NCBI RefSeq assembly: GCF_003312915.1
Contig: NZ_CP030261.1
Coordinates: 1,612,001-1,676,000 of the forward strand
Length of the DNA stretch: 64,000 bases
From: Flavobacterium fluviale
GTDB taxonomy: Bacteria; Bacteroidota; Bacteroidia; Flavobacteriales; Flavobacteriaceae
Reading direction: 5' to 3'
Position numbers and translations under genes: made by a program. A model generated the notes under the pieces. It had not been told where the DNA came from and did not search any database. It was given only the letters and a program-made list of their open reading frames with translations. This document shows positions 28,922 through 38,260 of this stretch, one piece after another (the stretch's first letter is position 1; every line of letters begins with the position of its first letter).

Positions 28922-30346
28922 ATGAAAAACATCAGTAAAAAACTTCAAATCCTAGTTTTACTGCCTGTAATAGCCATGCAGTTCAATTGCGGATCTTCAA
29001 AAAATGTTACAGCTAATTCGGGAAAAGTTGAATCTTGGATGACTACTTCAGACGAGACTTCAAAACTCAAAAAACAGCCTGATTTAGTTTTTAGTTCAGA
29101 GGCAAATTCAAATCAGACAATTGAGGTAAATCCTGCGGAGAAATTTCAAATCATAGAAGGTTTCGGGTTTTCATTAACCGGCGGAAGTGCTCAGGCAATT
29201 ATAAAACTAGACAAACCAAAGAGAGAAGCTTTGCTTCAGGAATTGTTTTCTAGAAAAAATGATGCTATTGGTTTGAGTTATCTGCGAGTTAGTATTGGAG
29301 CATCAGATTTGAATGAGAAAGTTTTTTCGTATGATGATATGCCGGAAGGCCAGACCGATTTAAAATTGGAAAAATTTAATTTAGGACCAGATTTAGAAGA
29401 TGTAATTCCAGTTTTAAAAGAAATTTTAGCCATAAATCCTAAGATTAAAATAATGGGTTCTCCGTGGTCGCCTCCAGTTTGGATGAAAGATAACGGAAGC
29501 TCAAAAGGCGGTAGTTTACAGCCCAAGTATTATCAGGTATATGCCGAATATTTTGTAAAATATATTCAGGCAATGAAATCGCATGGAATTGTTATTGATG
29601 CCATTACACCTCAAAACGAGCCTTTGCATCCAGGAAACAATCCAAGTTTATTGATGCTGGCAGAACAGCAGGCAGATTTTATAGGCAATCATTTAGGTCC
29701 CGCTTTTGCGAAAGCCAAAATCAAAACCAAAATTATTGTTTACGATCATAATTGCAACAAACCCGAATATCCTTTGACGATTTTAAAAGATCCAAAAGCA
29801 AATCCTTTTGTTGCTGGTTCAGCTTTTCATTTATACGAAGGAGATATTAGTGCTCTAACAACAGTTCATAATGCTTTTCCAGATAAAGATTTGTATTTTA
29901 CCGAACAATATACAGGAACAGGAACAAATTTTGAAACTGACTTGAAATGGAGTGTCAAAAATGTAGTAATTGGTTCTATGCGTAACTGGAGTAAAAATGC
30001 ACTTTCGTGGGGATTAGCCAATGATGAATTTTACAAACCTTTTACACCAGGAGGATGTTCGACTTGTAAAGGAGCGTTGATGATCGATCAAAACCAAAAT
30101 ATAAAAAGAGAAGTGGGATATTATATTATAGGACATGCTTCTAAATTTGTACCAGAAGGTTCAGTAAGAATAGCTAGTAATATAGTAGGAAATTTACACA
30201 ATGTTTCTTTTAAAACTCCGTTAGGACAAATCGTTCTGATTGTAGAAAATGATGGAGCTTCGGCAGAAACTTTTAATATCAAATACAACCAAAAACAAAC
30301 TTCAACCACACTAAACGCGGGTGCAGTAGCTACCTACGTTTGGTAA
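28922..30346 (+). CDS. Glycoside hydrolase family 30 lipoprotein (B2)
   Basis: The product has 474 residues; a lipoprotein signal is likely (MQFNCGSS, Cys about 23, with a non-standard Asn before it). GH30 with acid/base Glu in TPQNEPLHPG (about 233) and nucleophile Glu in YFTEQYTG (about 328). It is the paralogue of the enzyme at 25347, sharing GFGFSLTGGSA and the CSTCKGA motif. The ATG abuts the EEP stop codon, so the two are translationally linked. Confidence 0.9.
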   Translation: MKNISKKLQILVLLPVIAMQFNCGSSKNVTANSGKVESWMTTSDETSKLKKQPDLVFSSEANSNQTIEVNPAEKFQIIEGFGFSLTGGSAQAIIKLDKPKREALLQELFSRKNDAIGLSYLRVSIGASDLNEKVFSYDDMPEGQTDLKLEKFNLGPDLEDVIPVLKEILAINPKIKIMGSPWSPPVWMKDNGSSKGGSLQPKYYQVYAEYFVKYIQAMKSHGIVIDAITPQNEPLHPGNNPSLLMLAEQQADFIGNHLGPAFAKAKIKTKIIVYDHNCNKPEYPLTILKDPKANPFVAGSAFHLYEGDISALTTVHNAFPDKDLYFTEQYTGTGTNFETDLKWSVKNVVIGSMRNWSKNALSWGLANDEFYKPFTPGGCSTCKGALMIDQNQNIKREVGYYIIGHASKFVPEGSVRIASNIVGNLHNVSFKTPLGQIVLIVENDGASAETFNIKYNQKQTSTTLNAGAVATYVW

Positions 30347-30359
30347 ACAACTTAAACTT

Positions 30360-32591
30360 ATGAAGAAAGTAACCACAATTACACTGTTGCTGTTTTCGCT
30401 TTTTGCGTCGGCACAACAGCAGACAATAGATCAGAAAGTCAACGATCTATTGAAGAAAATGACAATTGAAGAAAAAATTGGACAGTTAAATCAGTACACA
30501 GGAGATAATCAGGCAACTGGACCAATAACTATTAATCCAAACAAACAGTCCGAAATTAAACAAGGTTTAATAGGCTCAATGTTAAATGTTGTTGGAACAA
30601 AATATACCAGACAATATCAAGAATTGGCTATGCAGTCAAGACTTAAAATTCCGTTGTTATTTGGTCAGGATGTTATTCACGGTTATAAAACTACATTTCC
30701 AATTCCGCTTGCAGAAGCAGCAAGCTGGGATTTAGAAGCAATCGAATTAGCGGCAAGAGTTGCAGCGACAGAAGCAGCGGCGAGCGGTATTCACTGGACA
30801 TTTGCACCAATGGTCGACATTGGGCGTGATCCGCGCTGGGGCCGTGTTATGGAAGGTGCAGGAGAAGATACTTATCTAGGTTCTAAAATTGCTTATGCTA
30901 GAGTTAAAGGTTTTCAAGGAAATAAACTGGGCGATTTAAACTCCGTTATGGCTTGCGTAAAACACTTTGCAGCTTACGGCGCAGGTGTTGGCGGAAGAGA
31001 TTATAACTCTGTAGACATGAGCGAAAGAATGTTGTTTGAAACTTATTTGCCGCCTTTTAAAGCTGCGTTAGATGCAGGTGCAGCAACTTTTATGAATTCA
31101 TTTAATGATATTAATGGAATTCCAGCAACAGGAAATGCTCATTTACAAAGAGATATTTTAAAAGGAAAATGGAATTTCCAAGGTTTTGTGGTTTCAGACT
31201 GGGGATCAATTGGCGAAATGGTAGCGCATGGTTATTCTAAAGATCTTAAAGAAGCCGCTTATGCTGCCATTACTGCCGGAAGCGATATGGATATGGAAAG
31301 TAATGCATATCGTCAGAATCTAGCTCAATTAATAAAAGAAGGCAGAGTTTCTATTGATTTAGTGGATGATGCCGTAAAACGTATTCTTCGCAAAAAATTT
31401 GAATTAGGATTATTTGATGATCCTTACAGATATTCGGATGAAAAGCGTGCTGAAAAAGCCTTGTCAGATCCAGCAAACAGAAAAGCAGCACTTGAAGTGG
31501 CGCAGAAAAGTATTGTTTTATTAAAGAATGAAAACCAGACTTTACCAATTTCAAAAAATGTAAAAACTATTGCTTTCATCGGACCAATGGTAAAAGAATA
31601 CAAAGAAAATATGGGATTCTGGTCTGTAGAACTTCCAGAGGTTGATTATAATAAATGGATTGTTTCACAATGGGATGGTCTTCAAAATAAAGTGGGTAAA
31701 AATACAAAGCTGCTTTACGCTAAAGGATGTGAAATTGAGGGAACTAACAAAGACGGTTTTGCAGAAGCTGTTGCAGCTGCAAAACAAGCCGACGTTGTGA
31801 TTTTGAGTATTGGTGAAAGACGCGACATGAGCGGTGAAGCAAAAAGTAGAAGTGACCTTCATTTGCCAGGCGTTCAGGAAGATTTGGTAAAAGTAATTCA
31901 AGCAACAGGAAAACCAGTTGTCGTTTTAATTAATGCAGGAAGACCTCTTGTCTTCAATTGGACAGCAGACAATGTTCCTGCAATCGTTTATACTTGGTGG
32001 CTGGGTACAGAAGCTGGAAATGCAATTGCAAATGTTTTATTTGGAGATTACAATCCGTCTGGAAAACTGCCAATGACTTTCCCGAGAGAAGTAGGGCAGG
32101 TGCCAATTTATTACAATCATTTTAGTACAGGAAGACCAGCCAAAACAGAAAGCGAAACCAATTATGTTTCGGCTTATATTGACTTAAAAAACTCTCCTAA
32201 ATACCCTTTTGGATACGGATTAAGTTATACAAAATTTGATTATTCTGGTTTGAAATTATCGGCATCAAAAATAAAAAGTAACGAAACGATTAAAGTTTCT
32301 TTCCAATTATCAAATGTTGGAAAAGCCGCTGGAGAAGAAGTAGTTCAGTTGTATTTGAAAGATAAATTTGGATCTGTTGTGAGACCAGTTTTAGAGTTGA
32401 AAGATTTCAAAAAAGTGAAATTAAATGCAGGAGAATCTAAAACAATGGAGTTTACAATTGATAAAGAAAAACTTTCTTTCTACAATGATAAATTGGAATG
32501 GACAGCTGAGCCAGGAGATTTTGAAGTAATGATTGGAGCTTCGTCTGCAGATATTAAATTAAAATCTGATTTTGAATTACTGGCTAAGTAG
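30360..32591 (+). CDS. GH3 beta-glucosidase
   Basis: The product has 743 residues with a signal peptide (LFSLFASAQQ), predicted periplasmic. A GH3 N-terminal barrel, alpha/beta sandwich and C-terminal fibronectin-like domain are all present. The nucleophile Asp lies in FVVSDWGS (about 280); KHFAAYGAGVGGRDYNSVDMSE and FAPMVDIGRDPRWGRVMEG are BglX-type motifs. It would split imported gluco-oligomers to glucose. It is the last gene of the PUL, 13 bases after the GH30 stop and followed by a strong terminator. Confidence 0.93.
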   Translation: MKKVTTITLLLFSLFASAQQQTIDQKVNDLLKKMTIEEKIGQLNQYTGDNQATGPITINPNKQSEIKQGLIGSMLNVVGTKYTRQYQELAMQSRLKIPLLFGQDVIHGYKTTFPIPLAEAASWDLEAIELAARVAATEAAASGIHWTFAPMVDIGRDPRWGRVMEGAGEDTYLGSKIAYARVKGFQGNKLGDLNSVMACVKHFAAYGAGVGGRDYNSVDMSERMLFETYLPPFKAALDAGAATFMNSFNDINGIPATGNAHLQRDILKGKWNFQGFVVSDWGSIGEMVAHGYSKDLKEAAYAAITAGSDMDMESNAYRQNLAQLIKEGRVSIDLVDDAVKRILRKKFELGLFDDPYRYSDEKRAEKALSDPANRKAALEVAQKSIVLLKNENQTLPISKNVKTIAFIGPMVKEYKENMGFWSVELPEVDYNKWIVSQWDGLQNKVGKNTKLLYAKGCEIEGTNKDGFAEAVAAAKQADVVILSIGERRDMSGEAKSRSDLHLPGVQEDLVKVIQATGKPVVVLINAGRPLVFNWTADNVPAIVYTWWLGTEAGNAIANVLFGDYNPSGKLPMTFPREVGQVPIYYNHFSTGRPAKTESETNYVSAYIDLKNSPKYPFGYGLSYTKFDYSGLKLSASKIKSNETIKVSFQLSNVGKAAGEEVVQLYLKDKFGSVVRPVLELKDFKKVKLNAGESKTMEFTIDKEKLSFYNDKLEWTAEPGDFEVMIGASSADIKLKSDFELLAK

Positions 32592-32610
32592 TAATTTACT
32601 TTTATAAATA

Positions 32611-32636
32611 AAAATGGGGCCTTTAAGCCCCATTTT
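32611..32636. terminator. Bidirectional terminator between PUL and convergent gene
   Basis: A perfect 10-bp stem (32611-32620 with 32627-32636, AAAATGGGGC) has a 6-base loop and T/A runs on both sides, between two convergent genes. Confidence 0.88.
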
Positions 32637-32645
32637 TTATACGAA

Positions 32646-34667
32646 TTATTTAAGACGTTTTTTAAAATTGAATTTTATAAGATTAAGTAAACCTTGCTCT
32701 ATAATATCAATTCCTATTCCAAAATTGCTGTCGGCAATCGTGTGATGATCTGTTCTGAACTTTTCAAAATCAGCTGCAGGAATTTCTAAATTAACCAGCG
32801 GTTTAAAATCTACAAAAATAGAAGCACTGTTTTTAGTTACTTTTTTACGGCTCGTATAATCAAAATAAGGATTATTTATGGCGCTTTCCTGGCGCGTAAA
32901 TTTCTCTTCGGTATCTATTTTTTGATCTGTATGAAGATTGATTTCATATTTTTCGTTGTCAAAATTATGCCAAAACGGAACATCGGTATGCATAAAATCG
33001 CGGGCATTATTCTTCACCACATTTCGATCAAAATACATCAAAAAACGATTCTTTTGATCATCTGTAAAATAAGGATTTTCAATAGATGAATTGTATTGAA
33101 TTGTAAATTCATTCAACGTTTTATCATCGCTTACAATTTCAATTGACGCATCTTTAAATACTGTTCTAAGATCAGTTCCATTTCGGTCACTAGAATAATT
33201 TAAAGTATAAAATAAGAAATTGTTCCAGCTGTCGATTATTTCCCTTTTATTCGTATTCTTAAAGTATTTACGCATGTAATTGGCACGGTTTCCTTTGTAT
33301 GTAGTAGTCAATTTTAGATGCCCCTCATTATTTTGTGCATTAAAATCTACTTTTTCATTAATTCCATAATAAGAAAATCTGTGCGGCTGTCTAATTTGTA
33401 ACTGCTGGTTTGGTTTTACTTCCAAATAATGCATAAAGTAAATATAGCAACGGTATTCAATTAGTCCAAATTCATCTCTGGCTGTAGCATCAATAAAATA
33501 AGTTTCATCCTTATAATTGATTTTTACAATCACATGATTAAAAGTAAGAAGCGAAGGCAGATAATGTTTGATATAATGATCTGAATTGAAGTTAACCAAA
33601 ACAACAGAAGAATCAATATTGATATAGTCTAAAACCACTTTCAGTAAAACAGATTTAGCCTTGCAGTCTCCTTGTTTATTTTCGTAAGTTATAGCTGGCT
33701 CTTGCGGCTTATGCCCATTCATTTCATCAGCATTAAAAATATAATTTACGTGGTTTTGTACATATTCAACAGCAAATCGAAGCTGCTCATCTTTATCAGA
33801 AATCGCATCTAGTTTTTCTACCAGCTTGGGAGCAAATTCTTTTAAAGAAGCGTTACTATAAATTTCGTCGTATAAGGGTGAAATATAATTGGATAAATCT
33901 GTCCAGTTGCTGTCTGTTGCAAAATCAATATAAGGAGCAATTTCCCTGTTTATATCAAAAGAATTGATGTAATTTTCTTTTTCAATTACAAATCTTTCTC
34001 CTTTTTTTAGATAATTAATTTCCGGCTCCAAAACATTTCCAGCTTCATCTCTGTAGAATGTTTTCTTGTACGCAATTGTCGCTTTTCGGTCATTAATAAA
34101 AGTAAATTTGTAATTTCCATAAGCCCAGTAAGTACTTGGAGTTACATAAACATATTTTAAATATTCTTTTCTAAGGAAATCACGATCGGTAAAAACTTTT
34201 ACTCTTGAATCTTCAGCAATTAAAATATCATAAAGACGTAAATCCTTAATCGTTATATTTATTTTTTTGGTACTGCTCAAGACACCGCCTTCACTTTGAT
34301 TTTCATTATCCAAAACTTTAATCTTTGTGTCTGGGATTTTATCAATTAAAACACCGTCTCTCAGAACACTGATTCTGTGTATAATGAAAGTTTCATTTTC
34401 TTCAACAATAACATCTTTTACAGAAGCACTTTCTAGATTTGAAGGTTCATTAAGCGTATAAGCTACACAGGCATATTCGCTGTTTTCTGTATCACTTGTA
34501 TAATAAATTTTATCTAAGAAGTAACAGAAATCGCGCCCTTCGTCAACCTGTTTATTTGAAAAATCAGATTCTTTTATATATTCGATCAGCTGATTGTCAT
34601 CAATTTTTGAAGCCCAGTGTTCGGGTTTTTGAATTTTGTAATTTTCTGATTCTATGATGTTTTCCAT
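32646..34667 (-). CDS. DUF3857/transglutaminase-like protein
   Basis: The product has 673 residues from ATG 34667; a start at 34703 would add 12. The N-terminal half resembles DUF3857 (KGERFVIEKENYINSFDINREIAPYIDF). A transglutaminase-like core has its Cys in ENKQGDCKAKSVLL (about residue 335), His in FNHVIVKINY and Asp in YFIDATARDEFG. Such proteins usually carry a signal peptide, but none is visible with either start. The role is unknown: a cysteine peptidase-like or amide-processing function is possible. It stands alone, convergent with the PUL. Confidence 0.75.
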   Translation of the reverse strand: MENIIESENYKIQKPEHWASKIDDNQLIEYIKESDFSNKQVDEGRDFCYFLDKIYYTSDTENSEYACVAYTLNEPSNLESASVKDVIVEENETFIIHRISVLRDGVLIDKIPDTKIKVLDNENQSEGGVLSSTKKINITIKDLRLYDILIAEDSRVKVFTDRDFLRKEYLKYVYVTPSTYWAYGNYKFTFINDRKATIAYKKTFYRDEAGNVLEPEINYLKKGERFVIEKENYINSFDINREIAPYIDFATDSNWTDLSNYISPLYDEIYSNASLKEFAPKLVEKLDAISDKDEQLRFAVEYVQNHVNYIFNADEMNGHKPQEPAITYENKQGDCKAKSVLLKVVLDYINIDSSVVLVNFNSDHYIKHYLPSLLTFNHVIVKINYKDETYFIDATARDEFGLIEYRCYIYFMHYLEVKPNQQLQIRQPHRFSYYGINEKVDFNAQNNEGHLKLTTTYKGNRANYMRKYFKNTNKREIIDSWNNFLFYTLNYSSDRNGTDLRTVFKDASIEIVSDDKTLNEFTIQYNSSIENPYFTDDQKNRFLMYFDRNVVKNNARDFMHTDVPFWHNFDNEKYEINLHTDQKIDTEEKFTRQESAINNPYFDYTSRKKVTKNSASIFVDFKPLVNLEIPAADFEKFRTDHHTIADSNFGIGIDIIEQGLLNLIKFNFKKRLK

Positions 34668-34771
34668 ATTTATAATTTTACAGGAGTATATTCTTACTTT
34701 CAAAAGAGCTAAAGTAAGTAATAATGCCCGATTTTACTCGATATAATTGTAAAATATATGTCAAAAAAAAA

Positions 34772-34792
34772 CCTCACTGAAAGGAAGTGAGG
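34772..34792 (-). terminator. Terminator of the small minus-strand gene
   Basis: A 7-bp stem (34772-34778 with 34786-34792, CCTCACT) is followed on the minus strand by nine T bases. Confidence 0.8.
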
Positions 34793-34823
34793 CTGCATTA
34801 TAAATTATAAAAATGTGTAAAGG

Positions 34824-35081
34824 TTATTTTAATACTGTATTTATGAAATCCATTGCACCAATTCCTTTGTATGAAGCATATAAAGCTTTTTCATAAGCTT
34901 CTTGTTTTGCTTTTTTATTTTTTACATCAGTTTCGACAATCATTTCATTAAAAATTCTTTCCTGCTCTTCACTATATTTTAAAGAAGCTTCCAGAAGATA
35001 TGTTTTCGAAACAAAACCGAATGAACTCCAGATTTTGGTTCTAATTTTTTGATTAATATTTTTTAACGGATTGTCAATCAT
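34824..35081 (-). CDS. Small hypothetical protein
   Basis: The product has 85 residues, no signal peptide or membrane segment, and is charged and probably helical (KYSEEQERIFNEMIVETDV). I do not recognise the family. The start ATG at 35081 and a strong terminator 32 bases past the stop support a real gene. The 289 bases upstream contain no other gene. Confidence 0.6.
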   Translation of the reverse strand: MIDNPLKNINQKIRTKIWSSFGFVSKTYLLEASLKYSEEQERIFNEMIVETDVKNKKAKQEAYEKALYASYKGIGAMDFINTVLK

Positions 35082-35320
35082 AACTTCTGATTTTAACTTT
35101 TCACTGCTTGCTTTCTACAATAGAACAAGCTGATTTGTAATGCTTTTCTTGGAAATAACTTTGAATTTAGCAATTTAAATCTTTAATGTGTTATTATGAC
35201 GCAATGTAATTATTTTTTTTAAATTTGAAATTAAAATTTTCGTTAAATTGTGATTTACACCTTCTCTAACCATTAAAAATTAAAACACAATTTCGTAAAT
35301 GTAAATTAGTTTTATAAAAT

Positions 35321-35336
35321 GCAGTAAATTGCAGTA
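35321..35336. promoter_or_regulatory. Direct repeat GCAGTA, possible operator
   Basis: GCAGTA occurs twice with a 10-base period (35321 and 35331), 35-50 bases before the ATG of the Nudix-type regulator. One helical turn of spacing would suit autoregulation; the evidence is only the repeat and its place. Confidence 0.2.
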
Positions 35337-35370
35337 TTATTGAAAGAAAGATTTACCCTTAAATATTCGA

Positions 35371-36126
35371 ATGCTAAAAGACATTATAGATAATAATGAG
35401 AATTACCAGCCTGGACTTTCTATCGATTGTGTAATTTTTGGTTTTCACGACAATCAGCTTAAAGTTTTATTGATAAAAGTAGAACGTGCAGCTAAATGGT
35501 CTCTTCCCGGCGGATTTATTCCGGTAGATCAGGATATTGATACTGCAGCAAATACGGTACTAAATGGTCGAACTGGTGTAGAAGGTGTTTTCTTGAGACA
35601 ATTTGCGACTTTTGGAAAAGTAAAAAGAAATGAACAGCATTTCGATAAAAAGATTTTAGAGTACCTGCAAATAGAAGAAGAAAAAGGAAAATGGCTTACG
35701 CGCCGTTTTGTTACAATTGGATATTATGCTTTGGTTGATTTTTCTAAAATTCTTCCAAATCCGATGAACAGATATGAAGTTGTAGAATGGATTGACCATA
35801 AAGAAGTTCCAGAACTTATTTTAGATCACCGTGAGATTCTCGATAAAGCGCTGGATACTTTAAGAGTGGAATTGAATTTAATGCCAATTGGTTATAATTT
35901 ACTGCCAGAAAAATTTACGATTCCAGAACTGCAAAAACTGTATGAAACTATTTTGGACAAAAAGCTGGACCGCAGGAATTTTTTACGCAAAATTACTAAT
36001 ATCGGAATTCTAACGAAACTTGACGAAAAGAAAAGCAATGTCGCGCACAAAGCACCAAACTTGTATTCTTTTGATAAAGAAAAATACGATGAGGTTTTAA
36101 AAAATGGACTGAATCAAGGATGGTAA
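35371..36126 (+). CDS. NrtR-type regulator with degenerate Nudix domain
   Basis: The product has 251 residues. A Nudix fold occupies about 15-145 with GGFIPVDQD near residue 47. The Nudix box has lost its acidic residues: Gln replaces the first Glu, and the RE and EE pairs are absent, so hydrolysis is unlikely. The C-terminal part (about 155-251, FTIPELQKLYETILDKKLDRRNF) is the winged helix-turn-helix of the NrtR/AraR group. Members of this group in Bacteroidota bind sugar or NAD-linked ligands. No sugar operon is adjacent, so the target is unknown. Confidence 0.8.
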   Translation: MLKDIIDNNENYQPGLSIDCVIFGFHDNQLKVLLIKVERAAKWSLPGGFIPVDQDIDTAANTVLNGRTGVEGVFLRQFATFGKVKRNEQHFDKKILEYLQIEEEKGKWLTRRFVTIGYYALVDFSKILPNPMNRYEVVEWIDHKEVPELILDHREILDKALDTLRVELNLMPIGYNLLPEKFTIPELQKLYETILDKKLDRRNFLRKITNIGILTKLDEKKSNVAHKAPNLYSFDKEKYDEVLKNGLNQGW

Positions 36127-36187
36127 AATTTGTTTAACCGAGATCTAACAGACTTTATATGTTAGTTCTGATAAATAATTTACGATT

Positions 36188-36505
36188 ATGATCTCAATTG
36201 AAACATTTAGAAAATTAGCTCTATCATTTCCAGATGCATCTGAAGAACCTCATTTTGAGAAAACCTCTTTTCGTGTCAAGAAGAAAATATTCGCCACTTT
36301 TGATGAAAAGAATAATCGTGCGGTTTTAAAATTAAACGAAATCGATCAATCGGTTTTTTGTGCTTCCAGCGAAATGATTTTTTATCCCGTTCTAAATAAA
36401 TGGGGAAAACAAGGCTGGACCATTGTGGAACTTTCAAAAGTACGACCAGAAATGTTCGAAGATGCGTTAATACGTTCGTACCAAAATGTTCTAGGTAAAA
36501 AGTAA
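36188..36505 (+). CDS. MmcQ/YjbR family protein
   Basis: The product has 105 residues. Family marks are LALSFPDASEEPHFEKTSFRVKKKIFATF near the N-terminus and KWGKQGWTIVELSKV. The YjbR fold is a double-wing DNA-binding-like domain whose cellular role is not established. It is on the same strand as the Nudix regulator, 61 bases after it, and convergent with alkB. Confidence 0.8.
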   Translation: MISIETFRKLALSFPDASEEPHFEKTSFRVKKKIFATFDEKNNRAVLKLNEIDQSVFCASSEMIFYPVLNKWGKQGWTIVELSKVRPEMFEDALIRSYQNVLGKK

Positions 36506-36519
36506 TACTATTCCAAATA

Positions 36520-37128
36520 CTATTTGACAATTGTTCTAAAAGTCAAATTTACCCTTGGTTTTTGAGTGGTTTTAGTTGGCGGTAATCGATGCAGCCAATG
36601 GCTTTGGGTTTCATCTTTCATAACCAATAAACTTCCATGCTCTAAAATCATTGAAACGGTTTCTTTAGATTCTTTATGTTTGAAGGCAAATTTCCGTTCG
36701 GCACCAAAACTTACAGATCCGATTGCGCCATTTTTCTTTAAATCTTTTTCAGCATCGCTGTGCCACGCCATTCCTTCTTCGCCAGAATGATATAAATTAA
36801 GCAGACAGGAATTAAAAGTTTCCCCTGTTTTTTCTTCAATGATTTTCTTTAACCTTAAAAGCTCAGGAGTCCAAGGCAGCGCTTTTTTGGTCGTATTCGA
36901 ATACGTATATTCAAATTCCCGATCGCCATACCACGCTACTTTTCGTTTCGTTAAAATTAGTTTTCCAAAGATAATGGCTTCGTCATTTTTCCATTCAATT
37001 GTATTGAGCAGAATATCGCGATAGAAATCAGCTTCTTCTCTTGAAAACAATTTTCCGTAATAATTTACAGTTCCATCTTTAGGAAGCAAATTTGTAGTTT
37101 CGTCTATTTGGGGATTAAATAAGTCCAT
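36520..37128 (-). CDS. AlkB-like 2OG-Fe(II) DNA-repair dioxygenase
   Basis: The product has 202 residues. It is predicted to remove alkyl groups from DNA or RNA bases by oxidative demethylation. The iron ligands are visible as HSD in GMAWHSDAEKDL (His about 123, Asp about 125) and a later His in SHWLHRLPPTKTTQKPRVNLTFR, which also holds the 2OG-binding Arg. Its ATG overlaps the end of the Ada zinc-domain gene by 14 bases, giving translational coupling in an alkylation-response cluster. Confidence 0.9.
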   Translation of the reverse strand: MDLFNPQIDETTNLLPKDGTVNYYGKLFSREEADFYRDILLNTIEWKNDEAIIFGKLILTKRKVAWYGDREFEYTYSNTTKKALPWTPELLRLKKIIEEKTGETFNSCLLNLYHSGEEGMAWHSDAEKDLKKNGAIGSVSFGAERKFAFKHKESKETVSMILEHGSLLVMKDETQSHWLHRLPPTKTTQKPRVNLTFRTIVK

Positions 37129-37360
37129 TTTTCCATTTTAAATATTTGGGTTTCATGCAATGACCGCAAGGCCTGAAACCATTTTCTTTGGCTTCATTTT
37201 CAGACAAAAAGAAAACACGATTTTCGCGTTTCATTCTTTTTCCCGAAGCACATTGCAGCGTTCCGTAGATTTTTAGTTTCTGGTTGCCGCCAAAGCAAAT
37301 TTCCGCATTTTTAATTTTATTTCGAAGATCTGAATCTGAAATTTTATTGTGTTGAAGCAT
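37115..37360 (-). CDS. Stand-alone Ada metal-binding domain protein
   Basis: The product is about 81 residues from ATG 37360. The frame opens upstream to 37465, but that extension is encoded by a palindromic repeat and is rejected. The match to the Ada N-terminal zinc domain is clear in GKRMKRENRVFF, EAKENGFRPCGHC. Cysteines are at 22, 37, 65 and 68. The last three fit Ada zinc ligands, while the position of the alkyl-accepting Cys appears to be Gly. It lies between a 2OG oxygenase and alkB, so it belongs to the repair cluster although its catalytic ability is doubtful. Confidence 0.75.
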   Translation of the reverse strand: MLQHNKISDSDLRNKIKNAEICFGGNQKLKIYGTLQCASGKRMKRENRVFFLSENEAKENGFRPCGHCMKPKYLKWKNGLI

Positions 37361-37386
37361 TCCTGATAATTTACGATTTTTTATTC

Positions 37387-37482
37387 TGTAGAGACGCACC
37401 ACAGTGGGTCTAAGGTCACGTATTTCCGCAAAGAATCTCTGTCGATAATCTCTGTGTACACGCAATGCGGTGCGTCTCTACA
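37387..37482. repeat. Palindromic repeat, long-loop copy
   Basis: The arms TGTAGAGACGCACC at 37387-37400 and the exact inverse at 37469-37482 enclose 68 bases. A short form of the same element lies at 38261-38294 in the next gap of the same cluster. Confidence 0.85.
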
Positions 37483-37503
37483 GACACTATTTACCTTTGT
37501 ACC

Positions 37504-38217
37504 TTAATTTAACGCATCATGAAAAATAATCCCAAGGGTAAAACGTTCACCAGAATGAACTTCACTGACACCATGTTTCATGTTGACACGGTGATATCCT
37601 TTTGTTCCTATTACAGGTCTGAAGTTAGTAGTAAAAACTAGAATATCCCTTTTTTTTGGTTTTAAAACAATTGCTTTCGATTGTGCTCTTGGCGTTTGCT
37701 GCGTTAATACAAATTCTCCACCAGTAAAATCTTCGTCAGGTTCTGAAAGAAAAAGTACAATTTGAATAGGAAAATAAACATCACCATACAAATCCTGATG
37801 CAAAGTATTAAAACCACATTTCCCATATTTTAAAATCAAAACCGTCGCTTTCAATTGATTATTATCGTGACATTGTTTTAACAATTCTTCATGTTTTTCA
37901 GGAAAAATAGTGTTGATATTAAGAGCTTTCATCCAAGCATTTGCAATGTGTGCCAATTTCGGATAAATAGAAGTTCGAATATTCTGAATCAAATCGGGCA
38001 GAGGATAATTGAAATATTTATATTCACCTAAACCAAATCGATAACGCTCCATTACCACAGTTTTTCGATATGAATTTGGATTGTCATAGTCGAATTTTAA
38101 ATCTTCACATTCTTCGTTTGTGAGAAGATTTGGAATAATAGAGAAACCATTTTGGTGCATAGTTTCGGTGATGCTTTCCCAGTTTTGAGAAGCAATTCTA
38201 GATTGTATAGTTTGCAT
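37504..38217 (-). CDS. 2OG-Fe(II) oxygenase
   Basis: The product has 237 residues from ATG 38217; an upstream in-frame ATG at 38259 would add 14. It looks like the small oxygenase family often placed beside ada genes. An iron-ligand pair is seen in LHQDLYGDVYFP, and a later conserved stretch FRPVIGTKGYHRVNMKHGVSEV contributes a His and probably the 2OG contact. The substrate is unknown. Its place between the Ada methyltransferase and the Ada zinc-domain gene suggests a role in alkylation repair. Confidence 0.82.
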   Translation of the reverse strand: MQTIQSRIASQNWESITETMHQNGFSIIPNLLTNEECEDLKFDYDNPNSYRKTVVMERYRFGLGEYKYFNYPLPDLIQNIRTSIYPKLAHIANAWMKALNINTIFPEKHEELLKQCHDNNQLKATVLILKYGKCGFNTLHQDLYGDVYFPIQIVLFLSEPDEDFTGGEFVLTQQTPRAQSKAIVLKPKKRDILVFTTNFRPVIGTKGYHRVNMKHGVSEVHSGERFTLGIIFHDALN

Positions 38218-38260
38218 AATAATTTTAGTTTGATTAATGAAGAATATTTGCATACACACA

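Noticed and set aside
37361-37465. N-terminal extension of the Ada zinc-domain gene
   Set aside because: Encoded by the palindromic repeat; the ATG at 37360 begins the conserved region.
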